A DNA stretch of 64,000 nucleotides from Panorpa germanica (GCA_963678705.1 OY783220.1:11243001-11307000); one strand, 5' to 3'; shown: positions 1 to 13,234, numbered from the stretch's first letter. A program made the numbers and translations. Notes: generated by a model from the letters alone, not told the origin.

Positions 1-830
1 GGGTTCTACAAGAGCTGTAGCGTCATGGCGATGATGATATAAAGAAAACTCGAACATATTCTAGTTATTTTACAATGTACACATAAAACAAACCATCAGC
101 TGTTACTGATACACATTACACAAATTCGAGGAAACACAACCAATTACAACAAAATTCATTAGATTACAAATTCGCCTAAATAACATAGTTTAAACTAAAA
201 TAACAAACCAAATGGTAACAAACTTTGTATGTACCACATAAGTATGCATAATTCAGCAAATGCATCTTGTAGCATATGATACACCCCACGAAGGAGATCT
301 TTAACAAAACCATCGAGAGAGCTGGTGGATCTGTGTGGGGCACAGAGCTTATAGGATATAGAAGGGCAACCTTTTTGAAATAGAATAACTTTACATATTC
401 ATGGGAATGGCAGGCGCATTGGCTATGGTCGGCGACATAGAGTGATCTATTACAAACGTAACACACACACACATACAGAGAGAGAGAGAGAGAGAAAGGA
501 AGAGAGATAGTAGTGCATGTTTGGTGAATCCTGAGTCCACTACAAATTACAATGGTATAAAATATTACATTGTTTAAAGAGAAATTAATGTTGCAATGCA
601 GTGCTACTGTAACGGAATGCATGGTAGCTACACTGTAGGGTTGAACAGCCCCTAAGTGGGGGAGTTGTGTAAATTAATAAATTTGTATACGGAAATTCTG
701 AACTCTCAAACTGTGATACAATGGACAACCCGATTATATTTCTGTCGCTTCTAATTCTTCAATTCTTCGCATGATAATATAAAGGTAAGTAAAAGTAAGA
801 GAAAGGAGTATTATGAAAGGAATACAATGG
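1..830. other. Upstream flank, no recognised gene
   Basis: The first about 40 bases resemble a phrase (ctacaagagctgtagcgtc) often seen near LINE tails; a weaker match lies near 11240. The rest is AT-rich sequence with an AC/GA microsatellite. The open frames here have no family features and no splice context. Confidence 0.4.
461..496. repeat. AC/GA microsatellite
   Basis: A short AC run is followed directly by a GA run. This is a simple repeat. Confidence 0.9.
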
Positions 831-1398
831 CGATCGAGGAGGCAGAGAGAATAAGAGAAGGAGGCACAAGTGTGGAAGATGAGCTAAGGAGAAGGGACAA
901 GAAGATACAGCAACAGGAAAGAATGGAAAACATCGAGAAGAGCAATTACACACAAGATATAAAAGGATTTAGGAGAGAGAGATACCACAATATTTAAGAG
1001 AAAAAGATAAAAAACATGAGAAGAAAGGAAACAGATACTGGGCAAATAGCGAGGAAATGATGTGTAGAGTGTAAACACTGGAGCACATTAAGTTTTCTTG
1101 TCAGAAAAAAGTAATGAGCGAGAAGAATATCGTGCAGTTATTAAAGGGAGGCAGTGAAGAAAAGAGGTGAAAAGGAACGAGGAAAGAAAAGTAACGCCAG
1201 AGCAGAAGTGATTTTAATCTAAAGTGACAAAAAGACGAAGAGAAAAAAGAAGACAAGAGGTGCAGGTTTTTTTTTTTTGGAATTAGAATGTAATTAAATC
1301 TTTTGGAATGTAGTTAAGCACATTGATATGTAATTTATGGATTTAAGGAAGAATGTAGTGACTAATGGCAAAAACATTACAATAAATAATAATAATAA
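830..1398 (+). pseudogene. Decayed LINE 3' end with zinc-finger-like tail
   Basis: Purine-rich, broken frames. The stretch 1024-1104 reads KGNRYWANSEEMMCRV, stop, TLEHIKFSC. This resembles the Cys/His tail (RYW...EE..CRVC....LEHI...C) common at the end of insect LINE reverse-transcriptase proteins, with one Cys replaced by a stop. Downstream is a 3' UTR-like segment ending in AATAATAATAATA, a usual LINE terminus. Related tails recur at 24165-24240 and 25330-25385. This is a dead copy, assigned by motif memory rather than alignment. Confidence 0.5.
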
Positions 1399-2533
1399 AG
1401 GTAAGTGTCTTCAGGTCCGCATGAGAGCGTTACGGACGTGTAGACGCTTACCTTTAGACCTAAATTGAATAATTCTGCGATTAACATAGGCATATCCGTC
1501 AAGGTTCTAATCAGGTACTCATTAGACTTGGCCAACTAAGTTGCATTTCTTTGCAGGTCTTGATCAGGACGTATGTTATACCTGAGAAGGGCCTCATCAG
1601 GACCTTGCTAGTTTACTTCGCCTTGTTACACGTTTAAACGTTTAGAAACCCTGTGATGAACAATGTAGTGGAAGTGACCTCAAAAACAAAATGTCAAATC
1701 CGAATGTGATATTAATATATTTACACCCAGTAAACATATCTGATAGAACTGTAGTTCCACAAAATACAAGCGAAGTAGTAGGGCAAGGGGGTGTGGGGGG
1801 GAGGGGGTTATACGGGAAACGAAGCAATGTTTTCAAATAAATTCATAAACTATTTTAAAATAATGAAATATAATTTATCTTTCATGATATTTGAATGGTT
1901 AGAAAATTAAACTGTGAACTATTTCGTTAAATGTCATCTAGTACACTAATTTAGTTTTCTATTTATGAAAGCGTTATACTCGTATTTAAATTTTAATATA
2001 TTCATTATCATATATATAACTTTACAAGTATTTTATACAAAATGTCCATATAGTAGAGAGATTGAAGGTGACTTTGTGGGGGAAAGAACATGCTGACACA
2101 AAACACCAGACACAAAAAATTATCTTATCAGAAACAAGTAAAAGTTAGAGCTACTCACAATCATTTGCAAGGTTCTCTAAAACGTCTGCAGCGCCAGTAG
2201 TAAAAAGGTGAAACAGCGTACTAAAATGGAACTAAATAGAAATAGAAAAATCATTATAGTAGTGAAAATCAAATAGCGTAGAGAAGTGAAATAAATACTA
2301 TTAATGCATAGTGCCGAGAACAAGTAGAAGGAGTCATTAAAATCTTATCAGGAAACGAATGAGAGAGAGAGAGGGGAAGATAGAAGTGAGGGAGAGGGCG
2401 ACACTTGTCATTCTAGAAACAGACAATCAGTGATAGGCAAACGGTTTATTATTCTTTAAAATTACCATTGTTTTGAAACTAGCTTCTTAGCTTTTGTTGA
2501 GTTGTTTCAAAACTAAGTAAACTAGTGCTTTAA
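1399..2533. other. Repeat-flanked AT-rich stretch without a gene
   Basis: A C-poor, G-rich tract around 1785-1810 and a short GA run near 2360-2385 are the only marked features. I see no coding signal or recognisable element. Confidence 0.4.
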
Positions 2534-2900
2534 GTATCATTCCCACTCACTGCTTTAATTTTATTTTGTATTTTGTATTTAATTTAAATTGTTTAGCATA
2601 TGGCAATACGCGTAGTCATTCACAGTACCATTTTTAATTTAATTTATTTTTAAAGTTTTCTTAGTGCTTCTAGAACCTTACAAGGTCCAATGTTATAATG
2701 TATTTCACATACAATTTTGTCGAACTGTCAACATTTATATTACTAACGACGCACACGCACCAACTAAATTAACCTAACTAATTAGCTTAAATTAAAACAC
2801 GAATGTGAAAAGGAATGCTTAAACAAAATCCTGAAATCTAGATTACAATATTAAATAAAAACAGTAAATTAAATATCAAAACAGTGAGTAGAAATGATGC
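2534..2900 (+). mobile_element. Family D inverted-repeat element (copy 1, internally deleted)
   Basis: Begins GTATCATTCCCACTCACTG directly after TTAA (2530-2533) and ends with the degenerate complement GTGAGTAGAAATGAT. Interior marker: AGCATATGGCAATACGCGT. It is about 130 bp shorter than copy 2. Confidence 0.75.
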
Positions 2901-3882
2901 ATTATCGAAATATATAAGTATACAAATTAATTAAATCGAATTAATAATTAAACTATGATCATACAAATATCATTGTTAATTCTAAAATTTATATTATTCT
3001 AGTTTACTTATATATTTACAAATTATTGTAACTGCACATCTTTCTGTTACATGCTCTCCTTTCTCTTTCGAATGGACACCTCGTCGAGTTCACAACTCAA
3101 ATTATACATAACGTTACTAGTGTCGCTAATGTAGGTTTCGCATTTTTTAATATCTAGAATTCACCTTATTCACATACTAAAAACAATAACGTAACAACTA
3201 AAACTTAACTCACTAGTTACCTGTAAAAATAACACTACAGTATGCTATTACTTTCAAGAAGACTATTTCTATTATTATTTCAACAAGATACTTTAACCTC
3301 TCTTCCAATAGGGAGCTTTTTCCGGTCTCTGAACCACATATTGGCCATCACTACCTTAAGACTTTAAACTGAAAGTATATATATAAACGAAACAGAAAAT
3401 AAAATAGCTAAATCAAAAGTTTTTGTCTCATAAGTTGATAAAACTTATTATAGAGTTTTGATTTTTTGCTGTCAAAGTAACTTTAATGTATAAGTTATAA
3501 TTTGTAGTTATAAAAACAAGGATTAATTGAAGGAAATCCATTAGTACTTGACAAAGACGGTGTTGTCTGTGGTGGCAGCACAGTCACTGGCACCGAAACA
3601 ACCCGACGTTTTGCGACGTGGCATTTCACTTCATTTTAATTTCAATTCATTAAACTAATAGATTGTCGCTTTCTATTACTTATTGTAAGTAAATACAAAC
3701 AAGCATAATTATCTTTTCTTTGTTTTTGAGTTGTAAATAAAAAACAACAAATTTATAGCAAGAATCACACGCGGATTAAGGAATGAGTGCACAAGGATTC
3801 ACTAGATAAAATGAAACCTTTGGAGAATGTACACTAAATAGAATCGACTCTGAATTTATGATTATGATATTTTTTGCGTTAA
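2901..3882. other. AT-rich spacer between two family D copies
   Basis: No gene or recognised element. It contains a less AT-rich patch near 3560-3615 (GGTGGCAGCACAGTCACTGG) with no frame or splice context that I can support. Confidence 0.35.
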
Positions 3883-4393
3883 CCACTCACTACTTTAATA
3901 CTATTAATACTACTTTAATACTATTTTGTTTTAATTTAAATTGTTTAGCATATGGCAATACGCGTAGTCATTCACAGTACCATTGTTAATTTAATTTAAT
4001 TAGGTTTTCTTAGTTTTTTTAGAACCTTACAAGGTCCAATGTTTTAAATGAAAAATATTAAATTAAGAAAAACTGTATTATATTATAACCTCCAAAATGT
4101 GACAATCTGTCAAAATGCAGTAGGATTTACTTTTAAAATGTCAGTTTCTGAAAAATATAGAGGTGAAAACAATTTCTATTACTAATTGTTATTAAAAATA
4201 GCAATTTTAATAATTTTTCACATACAATTTTGTCAACTGTCAAAATATCTGTCATACGCACCAACTAAATTAACTAAACTTAAATTAAAACACGAGTGTG
4301 ACAAAGAATGCTTAAACGAAAACCTGTAATTTAGATTACTATATTAAATAAAAACAGTAAATTAAATATCGAAACAGTGAGTGAGAATGAGGC
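3883..4393 (+). mobile_element. Family D inverted-repeat element (copy 2) with TTAA on both sides
   Basis: Flanked by TTAA at 3879-3882 and 4394-4397, the duplication expected of piggyBac or Kolobok type transposition. It carries the ATATGGCAATACGCGTAG interior marker and the GTGAGTGAGAATGA end. No transposase is encoded, so it is a non-autonomous element of about 510 bp. Confidence 0.8.
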
Positions 4394-4397
4394 TTAA

Positions 4398-4724
4398 AAC
4401 GAATTATTTTATAAAATAAAAATTAGAAAAAAACAGCAGTAAATAATAAAAACTATTAGAATATTAGGACATTGTCAATGATGAAATTAATTTAAAAAAT
4501 AATGAATAACTGAAGAAATCTAGTATAAAGTGCGATTGTACTTCTTAAGGCAGGGAACACGTGCTGTACACTATATACTTAAAAAACTTTTTAGTTAAAG
4601 AACTACTTAATAGGAAAGAAAAACATATTAAAAGAACAGTTAAGTTTCTGACATTATCTAATCCAAACTATAAAGGAAAGAAAACCAGCTGAGTGCAGAT
4701 GTATCTGTAAACCGTAAGAAAGGA

Positions 4725-4755
<31 letters not shown>

Positions 4756-5208
4756 AGTATCAAAAGCACACCGTTGATATTTCAGGTAAAACAGTTTAAG
4801 GCAATACAATGCCCTGGGGAGGCCATTTTGCTGAGATACTTTAAGTTACCGAAAGCTTAGGAAGAGTCTGAATTTACATTAGAAGAACAAACACTGCGCT
4901 GAAAAGATACGAGACAGATTACGTTTACCAAATGATGTAAAACTAAACGTCACGTTGTTTAACTTTAGACTTCAGAGAGAGATTTAAGTTTTAAAAATAA
5001 ATAGAAGTATTTAATCATAGGAAAACTAATATCAAATTCGTTATGAGTGATAAGTTACGATTTTTATAGCTTATATCTTTAATTCCATTTGTGCTACCTT
5101 TATATGCCTCAAGAAATTTGCTAAGTGAAGTAGCTACCAGTTCCGCTCTTCTATACGAAGCCGGATGCGAGAAACTTTATGAACATGGTTTTAGATTTAG
5201 GTTTTCAT
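4398..5208. other. AT-rich stretch with CT microsatellite (4727-4755)
   Basis: Contains a CT run of about 28 bases and otherwise no recognised feature. A short less AT-rich patch at 5140-5175 has no coding support. Confidence 0.4.
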
Positions 5209-5892
5209 GGGTAAGGTTTCAACTTTTTGTTTGATTTATATATTATTGTACAATATATTAAGTTTATTGTGTACAAATTTGAAGTCGATTGGAGTAAAAC
5301 TGACGGAGATATAGAGTTCTAAGTCTTCACCTCTCTAGTTTGCTTTCGTGTTACTTTGAAACGTTTAAATGCGGTTTCTCACACGTAGCTTTTTCAGAGT
5401 CGGTGCTCTCTCTAGCTCAAAATCTACTGGACCGATTATATTGAAATTTTGCACACTCTTTCTTTACATAAATGTCGACATAACGCTGTAAAGTTTTTTT
5501 AAAAAAATTTAATTTTAACGTATTTTAAAATGATTTTCATGAAAAATCGGTATTTTGACATTTAAGTGCTGTAAAAAATTAAAAAATCAACAAAAAAAAG
5601 AGAAACTCGACAGCGTTACGTGCAGAAACTTATTAACCAATGAAATCATTTTGGTTTTTCGATTTCAGAAAATCCAGTGGTGAGTTATGAGTGGCACCGC
5701 AATGTTACTTTTTTTTGTCACGTCAGCGGAGATTCGCTGTCAATGCCTCATTTCTTGGCATTTATTTATGAAAATTTCACAAAATATTCTTTAAATGTTA
5801 TTTTATTATGTAGTAATTATAGAAATATTATATATTATCTGTGTCGTCAAAAAACATTATCGAAAATATGCTTCTTTTGTTATCGTTTTGAA
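5209..5892 (+). mobile_element. Family A inverted-repeat element (copy 1)
   Basis: The left end GGGTAAGGTTTCAAC leads into the shared blocks AAGTCGATTGGAGTAAAACTG and TCAAAATCTACTGGACCGAT. A distal segment can be translated as SYEWHRNVTFF, with frame-altering differences between copies. The right end lacks the terminal GACCTTAC seen in copies 2 and 8. It abuts a family C fragment. Confidence 0.8.
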
Positions 5893-6086
5893 AAATAGCG
5901 GTTGTGACGTCACATGCATTTGGAGTGTGTACAACGTAGAATCCCTTTAATAATTAAAGAGACAAAATGACTTTTTTTATTGGTAATATCTCCTAACATA
6001 GAAGGAGTTATTAAAAAATAATTGAACATTTGAGGTTTTTTATCAATACAGTTTTATAGAAATTAAGACATAGGACACAAGCCCAT
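5893..6086 (-). mobile_element. Family C element fragment (copy 1)
   Basis: Reverse orientation; ends ATAGGACACAAGCCCAT, the family C terminus. The other side is interrupted exactly where family A copy 1 ends, so the A element may have landed in it, although no remainder of C is visible on the far side. Confidence 0.75.
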
Positions 6087-7205
6087 TGTTTGTGATCTGA
6101 ATATCTCAATACCGTAATGTTGGTATTGTATATCTACACAGCATCTCTATGATGGCGAACACTGAAAGTTGCGGTAGTTCTGCACCGATTACAATACTCG
6201 TATCAGTAAACTAGCGAACTCTTACATTTCCAGTTTACATTTTCTGTTACAACAATATACCAAGAGATAAGAGAGGACATGTCGCATACAGAAAGTTGCT
6301 GTTAGTGCAAGTTACTTCCCTTCACTTACCTTTACCACTCGCACCCCACTCCTCCTCCTACTACCCCAGCATCCAACGTTGCAACAATGAACTCACCTAG
6401 CGGAATCGAGTTGATATTAACATATTGACGCATAGCCCTGCAACGGCAATTTAGTTCTGAGTAAATCTCAGCTAAAAAGATAACTGGACTAAAGCCTACA
6501 GGATATATAGCCCCTGTGTGCTTCCGGTATCGGCAACACTAGTAACTATAAAATATTATTTCGTTTAGTTTAGTGCTACGTTGTTTGGTTTGAAGACAAA
6601 TTGTTACAGACATTGCGGTTGGTTGAATAGGAAATATTTATTGCTATTAAATTTTGTAAATAACAGCGAAGAGATTCCGGAAAATAATGGCTTGTGGAAT
6701 GAGGGATATAATTTATTTAAAGTGTTGTTTATTTGCGGAAAATGCATACACGAAAATTTTCTTAAAAGTTTTAGGACTTTTATATCTATTGATAGTTGTT
6801 TACAAAAATACTGTTATGTTTTGCAGTAATGCTTGATGTCTGTGTATCAGGCGTATCACAAAAACTGCTTCATGCTTCAAATATTAAATCTATGACCTAT
6901 TTTAACGCAGTATTACAGAATCATTAATTAATATATATTATCAACATTTTACAGATTTAATAAAAACGTTTCATGTTTTATTAATTTTCCATTAACCCTG
7001 CTTAATGAATTTATATCAAAGTGACAAAATATTGAAATATAATAGTTATTACTTTATGTTAAAAATTCCAAAAATAGAGAAAATTTTTATTTATTATAAA
7101 ACTACAACTAAGTATAGATATACTTATCTAGTGGCTTACATTTCAATTATTACACGGTGTGGTAGAGATTGCTCTAGTGAACAATTCTACATGATTAGGT
7201 TACTA
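6087..7205. other. Stretch without a recognised gene
   Basis: Open frames at 6581-6829 and 7005-7220 show no motif, signal peptide or splice context. A C-rich patch at 6320-6385 is the only composition change. Confidence 0.35.
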
Positions 7206-7635
7206 GGTCCGAGACTTTAGTCCTGCGAAGTCTTCGAACATCATTACTATCAAGCAACATTTGCGTCACGGCGATGTTTTCGTGGTTACGAAGTCTCAAC
7301 TCGTGCTTTGCTGCTATAGATTTGATTTCTTCTCCGACAGTGTTGATCTTCAGGTCTCTATGTATGTCGTCATTGCGGATATACCACGGTGCATTAACTA
7401 TTCCTCGCAGAACTTTATTTTGGAACGTTTGGTTTTATTTAACGTTCAATTTATTCAACCCTAGAGTTGCACTCCATACGTCCACACTGCGTTTATATAT
7501 AAGCAGCTTGTTTTCACTGTTCAGTTCAGAGTGTCGCCCAATTAGACAGTACATATTCCTGTATTTTATGTTCAGTTCTTCTTTTTTCTTTTTGACGTGT
7601 GTTTTACACCTTAATTCGCATAAGCTCATTCGCAT
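7206..7635 (-). pseudogene. Jockey-clade LINE reverse-transcriptase C-terminal remnant
   Basis: Read on the minus strand with one frame shift and a stop. It gives MYCLIGRHSELNSENKLLIY, then KVLRGIVNAPWYIRNDDIHR and NTVGEEIKSIAAKHELRLRN. These match the well-known Jockey ORF2 tail (LIGR.SKLS..NKLLLYK ... LR.IVNAPWYVRNDDIHRDL..PTV.EEI). The catalytic part is absent, so this is a dead 5'-truncated copy. Confidence 0.8.
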
Positions 7636-8445
7636 AAGAAATTGTGTTTGAGTTCATAAGAATTGACCGATTCTTAGTATACTTTTGGTTTATGAAATTT
7701 ACTTGTTTACCCCATCATATGAAAACCAATTTGTTTAACTACAACTCGTTATATCTTGAATATAAACATATTATATTAATTATTTGCTTACAGCACGCAG
7801 ACATGTTTGCGTTTGAGATATATATTTCATCTCTTGGCTTTTCACAACTCTTTCTATTTGCAATTCTTCAGAATGGATATAATACGATATTCTACCTACT
7901 CCATATATATATATATATTAATATAAATACCAACTCAAAGTAAAGAACTACGTTTTAAACTGGCTCATCAAACATGCTCAACAGATATTTGACAAGGATG
8001 TATTACGAGAGCAGGCTTTAACCAATGAAACATTGAATGGGAAGCTGTAGAAGGAGGAGGAGGAGGAGTGACGCAAGCAATATGCAGGCAGCATTGTAGT
8101 AATCAGTTAGCGCATTCAACTCTAAATCTAATAAATCGTTTGAATAGATGCTTCAATATACACAGTTCGTTTATTCCAATATATTGTAGTATGTCATGCG
8201 AGATGTACATGTAGTAGTTCGAAAATATATATGTAGTTCCAGTGAGTATGGACGTATCTCAATACATATACATAAAAGTTGTGACGGTGTAGACAATCCC
8301 AAAAGATCACGTTATAGTCAGTAGGAAACCGAATAAACCACGCTAAATTAATAATTAATGTCATATAATGACGAATCAGATGTATTATACGTTTAGACTG
8401 GATTGTTACGGATCTGAAATAATATACACACTGTATATCGTTTAA
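7636..8445. other. AT-rich stretch, short TA microsatellite (7898-7920)
   Basis: Contains a TA run and a GGA run near 8055-8069. No gene or classified element is visible. Confidence 0.35.
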
Positions 8446-9112
8446 GGGGCGGTAAGGTCAAAACGATAAAAAAGAAGCATACTTTCGATAATGTTTTTTG
8501 ACGACACAGTTAATATATAATTATTTCTATAATTACTACATGATAAAATGACATTTAAAGAATACTTTGTGAAATTTTCATAAATAAATATCAAGAAATG
8601 AGGCATTGACAGCGAATCTCCGCAGATGTCACAAAAAAAAGTAACATTGCGGTGTCCCTCATAACTCATCACTGGATTTTCTGAAATCGAATAACCAAAA
8701 TGATTTCATTAATTAATAAGTTTCTGCAGGTAACCCTGTCGAGTTTTTCTTTTTTTATTGATTTTTCAATTTTTTACAGTACAAAATCTACAAAATCAGA
8801 AACTTTGTTATTTTAAAATATTTTTAAATTAAGAAATTTAAAAAAACTCTACAGCGTTACCTCGGCATATATGTAAAGAAAGTGTGCGCAAAATTTAAAA
8901 AGAATCGGTCCAGTAGATTTTGAGCTAGAGAGGACACCATCTTTAAAAAAAACTATGTGTGAGAAACCGTATTTAAAAGTTTTAAAGTAACACGTAAGCA
9001 GACGAGAGAGGTGAAGTCTTAGAACTCTATATCTCCGACAGTTTTACTCCAATCGACTTCAAATTTTTACACAATCAACTTAATATATTGTACAATAATA
9101 TAAATAAATAAA
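8446..9112 (-). mobile_element. Family A inverted-repeat element (copy 2)
   Basis: Reverse copy with a clear right end (GGGGCGGTAAGGTCAAAAC on the plus strand). The SYEGHRNVTFF-type segment is at 8442-8672. The left end is degraded after the TATAAATAAATAAA tract. Confidence 0.82.
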
Positions 9113-10627
9113 TTCAGCCTGTATATGTTTGTGCTTTAAACTCGAAAAGTAGTTGGTCGATTGACTTGAAATTTTCACATAACGTTGCGTGTTATAGAAG
9201 CTCCATAAGCATTTTTGCATTTCACCTATGCATAAAAGGGTTGAATCAAGAGTACCTTTGAATAAACTAACTTCAACTTGTTGTTTCACGCAATGGAATG
9301 AGGGTAAAACAGGCCCATACGTTTTTAGCAAGATGGAAAGACGTGAATGAGAAGCTCTATATTAACGAACGTCTTCACAAAAAGTAATTCAATTATATTC
9401 TTATTATTCTACGCTCTATTCCTTAAAATAAAATATAAAATGAAATATTTAACTTGTGAAAATAACTATACAAAGTTAAATCCATTTTGATCTGATAGTA
9501 TCATATAATAGTTTGTTTTAAATATCACATGTACGTATCAGAACTTCCATTTGTGACCAACAGATAGCAACACTGTAGGCATCGCGACCCCAGCTCTGTA
9601 GACACGTGTACAAAAGCTAGGCTACCGTCTCTTACTAGTTTTGCTGGATGCTCTTGGCATGCCATCTAGCTACATAGGAGGTGTGTTAGAACATTGTAGA
9701 ACTCGGTAGAGCTAGAGATACCCCAATATCTAAGTTTACTTTATGCATGAATTGTCATTCTAGATAACACCGTAGTGTTAGAAACTGTTTTGGAAAATGA
9801 AAGGGTGAGACCAAGAAATCAGAATTCAACAACCAACTTATATAGGGTGACCCGAAAAATATAATGTTTGTTTTGAAAATTCAATTTTAAATAAATTAAT
9901 TCATTTAGTTTCATCCTTGGTCTTTTAGTAAGTATGTCTTTGCATATTAATGTCTGTTTAGAATTCAGAAACTAGATATGAAACTAAATGATCAAAATAT
10001 TGTTGAAAGGCTTGGATATTAAGACGAAATATCGCAGTGTTGGTGATAGAATTGTGTTACATTTTGGTAAAATGTTGCACTTCAATTGTAGTTCGCATTA
10101 GCTGCTTGGATTCTGACAAGAGAAGTGGTTTCACTATTTGAGAAATAAAATGATAACAAATAAAAAACAATTTAAAGACAAAATGTAGCAGCGGTTCCTT
10201 AAAATACCTGACCAATATTTAGAATTTTCAATATTTTCGTTACACAATATTCTCAATATTTAAGAAAATTGTATATTTTAACAAACAATGTTTCTACACA
10301 GTAGGTACGATACAAGAAAACACACAAAAGTCTTGTGATAATTTCTTGTGACAGTTCAATTTTCATAAATTGTATTTTTTTATTTAACAACAAGAGGAGA
10401 CTTCTTGTTTTCTTGTTGTACTCTAAGCGGTCTTACAGTTTGTGCTACGTACGTTTAGAAAATAAACATTTTTATTATTTAAGTAAACGTTTTAACATAT
10501 ATATTCTATAGTTTCTATAATTTATAAAATATTTAACTAGGTGAAATCTACGAGATAGCTTCTGGACTGTAATTCTAGCTTGTCCAATTTAACTAGAGGT
10601 TGTAACTAAACATTTGAAGACTCTAAA
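9113..10627. other. Repeat-derived stretch; partial relative of family A near 9120-9330
   Basis: At 9130-9190 the phrase TCGATTGACTTGAAATTTTCAC resembles a sequence module shared by family A and the segment at 43805-44000. GGGTGACCCGAAAA at 9845 looks like a transposon end with no partner found. No gene seen. Confidence 0.4.
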
Positions 10628-11096
10628 GTCTCATTCCCACTCACTGTTTTGATATTTAATTTACTGTTTTTATGTAATATTTTAATCTAGATTTCGGGTT
10701 TTCAGAATAGGCATTCCTTGTCACATTCGTGTTTTAATTTGAGTTTAGTTAATGTAATTGTTGCGCATGCGTCTTTAGTAATATAAATTTAGACAGTTGG
10801 ACAAAATTGAAGGTGAAATAATTAAAATTGCTGTTTTTAATAACAATTAGTAATAGAAATTGTTTTCATTTCTTTCATTTTGACAAACTGACATTAAACT
10901 TCTTTTAAAAGTAAATCCTACTGAATTTTGCCAGATTGTCACATTTTGGAGGTTATAGTAAAATATAGTTTTTCTTAATTTAATATTTTTAATTTAAAAT
11001 ATTGGACCTTGTATTGTAAATGACTACGCGTATTTCCATATGTTAAACAATTTAAATTAAATACAAAATTAAATTAAAGCAGTGAGTGAATGATAC
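10628..11096 (-). mobile_element. Family D inverted-repeat element (copy 3)
   Basis: Starts TCATTCCCACTCACTG and ends AGTGAGTGAATGATAC followed by TTAA (11097-11100); the left TTAA is mutated. Orientation is opposite to copy 1. Confidence 0.78.
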
Positions 11097-11100
11097 TTAA

Positions 11101-12007
11101 TGGTTACAAATTATTAGAAAATTCAGGAAGCAACTCAGATGGTGCAAAAGTGAGATTTCGACTTAAATTAGAGCATAAGATGGCGAAGAGGAAGTAATGA
11201 AGTTTTCTCCATTCTTTCCTATCCTACAGCAGACCAAGACTCTACAAGAACTGTATCGCCATAAAGATGATTATGTGGCAAGACTCACTGGAAGTCTTAT
11301 CCATGTAATCACTAGTAAAAGAGCCCCAAAATCAGTTCCAATTAATTATAAACAAATATTTTCTTTCCAATATAATTAATGTGTTCCAAACAACACTGAC
11401 AATATTCTCCAGTTTATAATGTGTCACCGTTTTTCTTTTCTAATGAAAAAAGTTTTCTTTAACAATAAAATATACAAAAGAAGTGTGAAAGAGAACAATA
11501 GACATTGTCTTAGTTCTCCTGTTAAGTTGCAAGCATGAAGCAATCTTGAGCGGTAACACTTGTGCAATGTCATCTAATGCAGTTTTCTCTATTGTCTAAT
11601 TAACTTAAGATTTGATTATTTGATTAACATACATAATATACAAAGTTCATGAATTGTGTAACATCGTGGTAGTAAATATGAAAAGTTTATCACCGAAGTA
11701 AAACATGGAGTAGAAGTATACATGCAGAGAGAGTGATGCAAGAAACATATCATTTATTTCAATCAAAAGCTTCACTCACTGTCTTTGTATTTTACATTTC
11801 ATATTAAATATTTTCTTTTTAAGAAATGTTTTTTCGTAGAAATATATTAATTAAAAATAAGAAGATATCTATAATTTACGTCACACAAATTTCATGCCTC
11901 CCCCCCCCTCGCTTCCCATCCTTGTCACATTTTGAAAAATGTTGAATGTTGAAAATTGTGCTAGAAAGTTAATCGCTTCTAAATATGTTAATGAAATAAA
12001 TAAGTTA
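11101..12007. other. Stretch without a supported gene
   Basis: The frame at 11197-11379 (TLQELYRHKDD) resembles the opening bases of the window at nucleotide level, so it is probably a repeat tail rather than a gene. The remainder is AT-rich, with a C run near 11900. Confidence 0.35.
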
Positions 12008-12285
12008 TTTTTTTTTTTTTTTTTTTTTTTTTTATTTAATGTCGGCCTATTTCCGATGCTGAGTCCTATCACCGACGACCTCCTTCAATGTTGGCAGTAT
12101 TTATGGTGTCGTGGCCTCATATATGTGGGCTACACCACTGCCTAATAACTGTACGATTATGTATGACCATAATCAATATAAGTTCATAATAACCAAACCC
12201 AGAAAATATATATCTGGTCCGGGGATCGAACCCGAAGACACAGCAGTCGGCGTCAAGCATCAATGATCTCATAAATAACTTATTA
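12008..12285 (-). mobile_element. tRNA-derived SINE, copy 1
   Basis: On the minus strand a GCTTGACGCCGACTGC start leads to a perfect RNA polymerase III box B (GGGTTCGATCCCC). A body of about 220 bp and a poly-A tail (26 T on the plus strand) follow. This is standard tRNA-SINE architecture. A degraded second copy is at 48945-49140. Confidence 0.75.
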
Positions 12286-13234
12286 TTAAGATTAAAATGT
12301 TTACTCTGTTAAAATTATATTTCAATTAAATATTAGTATTAATTTACTATTAGTTTTAATTTCAAATTTTAACCTTAAATGTAATTTTGAACTTGTGAAA
12401 TTATGCGTCATGCATCAGTAATTTAATATAAATTATTGTATTTAATATAATTAATTTTATATCTATAAATTTAACAAGCTAAAATTTATATTTTAGGTTA
12501 AAGTCTTTTAAATTAACACTAAAAATCAATGAGTGGGAATGGGGGTTAAGAATTTGATTTAAAAATGAAATTAAAATTCAAAATGAAATTACGAATTATT
12601 TTAATTAACTACGACGGAGTAAACGCTTGTATTCTAGAGAGTAAATAAAAAATCTAAACTTAAAACTAAGACTTTGTTTTTATACAGATACATTTATATT
12701 TTTCCTTTTTTTCGTTTGGAAGGAGTGAGAATGTTTAGATTTAATAAGGATCAAAATTGAATTAAACACAATGGCATGTAAATAATTGAGTACTAAGACA
12801 TTTTCTAAAAACATCCGTTAAATATGAAATATTAATTGATTTGTATGACTCTAACAAAGTTTATTGATTACCCGATAGTGGTTTCGATTGAACCCAGTAT
12901 CGGTTCCATTTTGCCCCACATCCTACTGATGTTATATTATAAGTCATCAACTCAGCATTAAATTAATCTGATTTTCTACATGGATCGCTCGAAATTAAAT
13001 GATAGAGCACTCTAACTACTAGCTACACCAGCGCTAATTCAAAGTACATGGCAGTCTGTTAAATAAACACAGCTAATAAATAAATAGTATTCTAATAAAG
13101 CAATAATAATGTATTAAATACGAGCTATAACAAATTATATAACTGATATTATCTGTATGGGTGAGGGTACGGGTGTAGGACTCGTATTCAAAATAAATTA
13201 CAATTACAAACTACATGAAAGGCTGTACAAAATA
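12286..13234. other. AT-rich stretch with family D end fragment and possible SINE remnant
   Basis: 12522-12550 carries AATGAGTGGGAATGGGGGTTAA, a family D terminus with its TTAA. 12885-13035 contains, on the minus strand, box A-like (GTGTAGCTAGTAGTTAGAG) and box B-like (GGGTTCAATCGA) pieces, possibly a degraded SINE. Confidence 0.4.

Noticed and set aside
5677..5898. Open frame with SYEWHRNVTFF that recurs through the window
   Set aside because: It lies inside family A elements. Copies differ by frameshifts and stops, so I treat it as repeat sequence rather than a gene.
11197..11379. 60-codon frame near a family D element
   Set aside because: No domain. Its bases resemble the start of the window, which suggests a repeat tail.
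12220..12250. tRNA-like box B, possible tRNA gene
   Set aside because: No cloverleaf can be formed around it; a body and A-tail follow, so it is a SINE.
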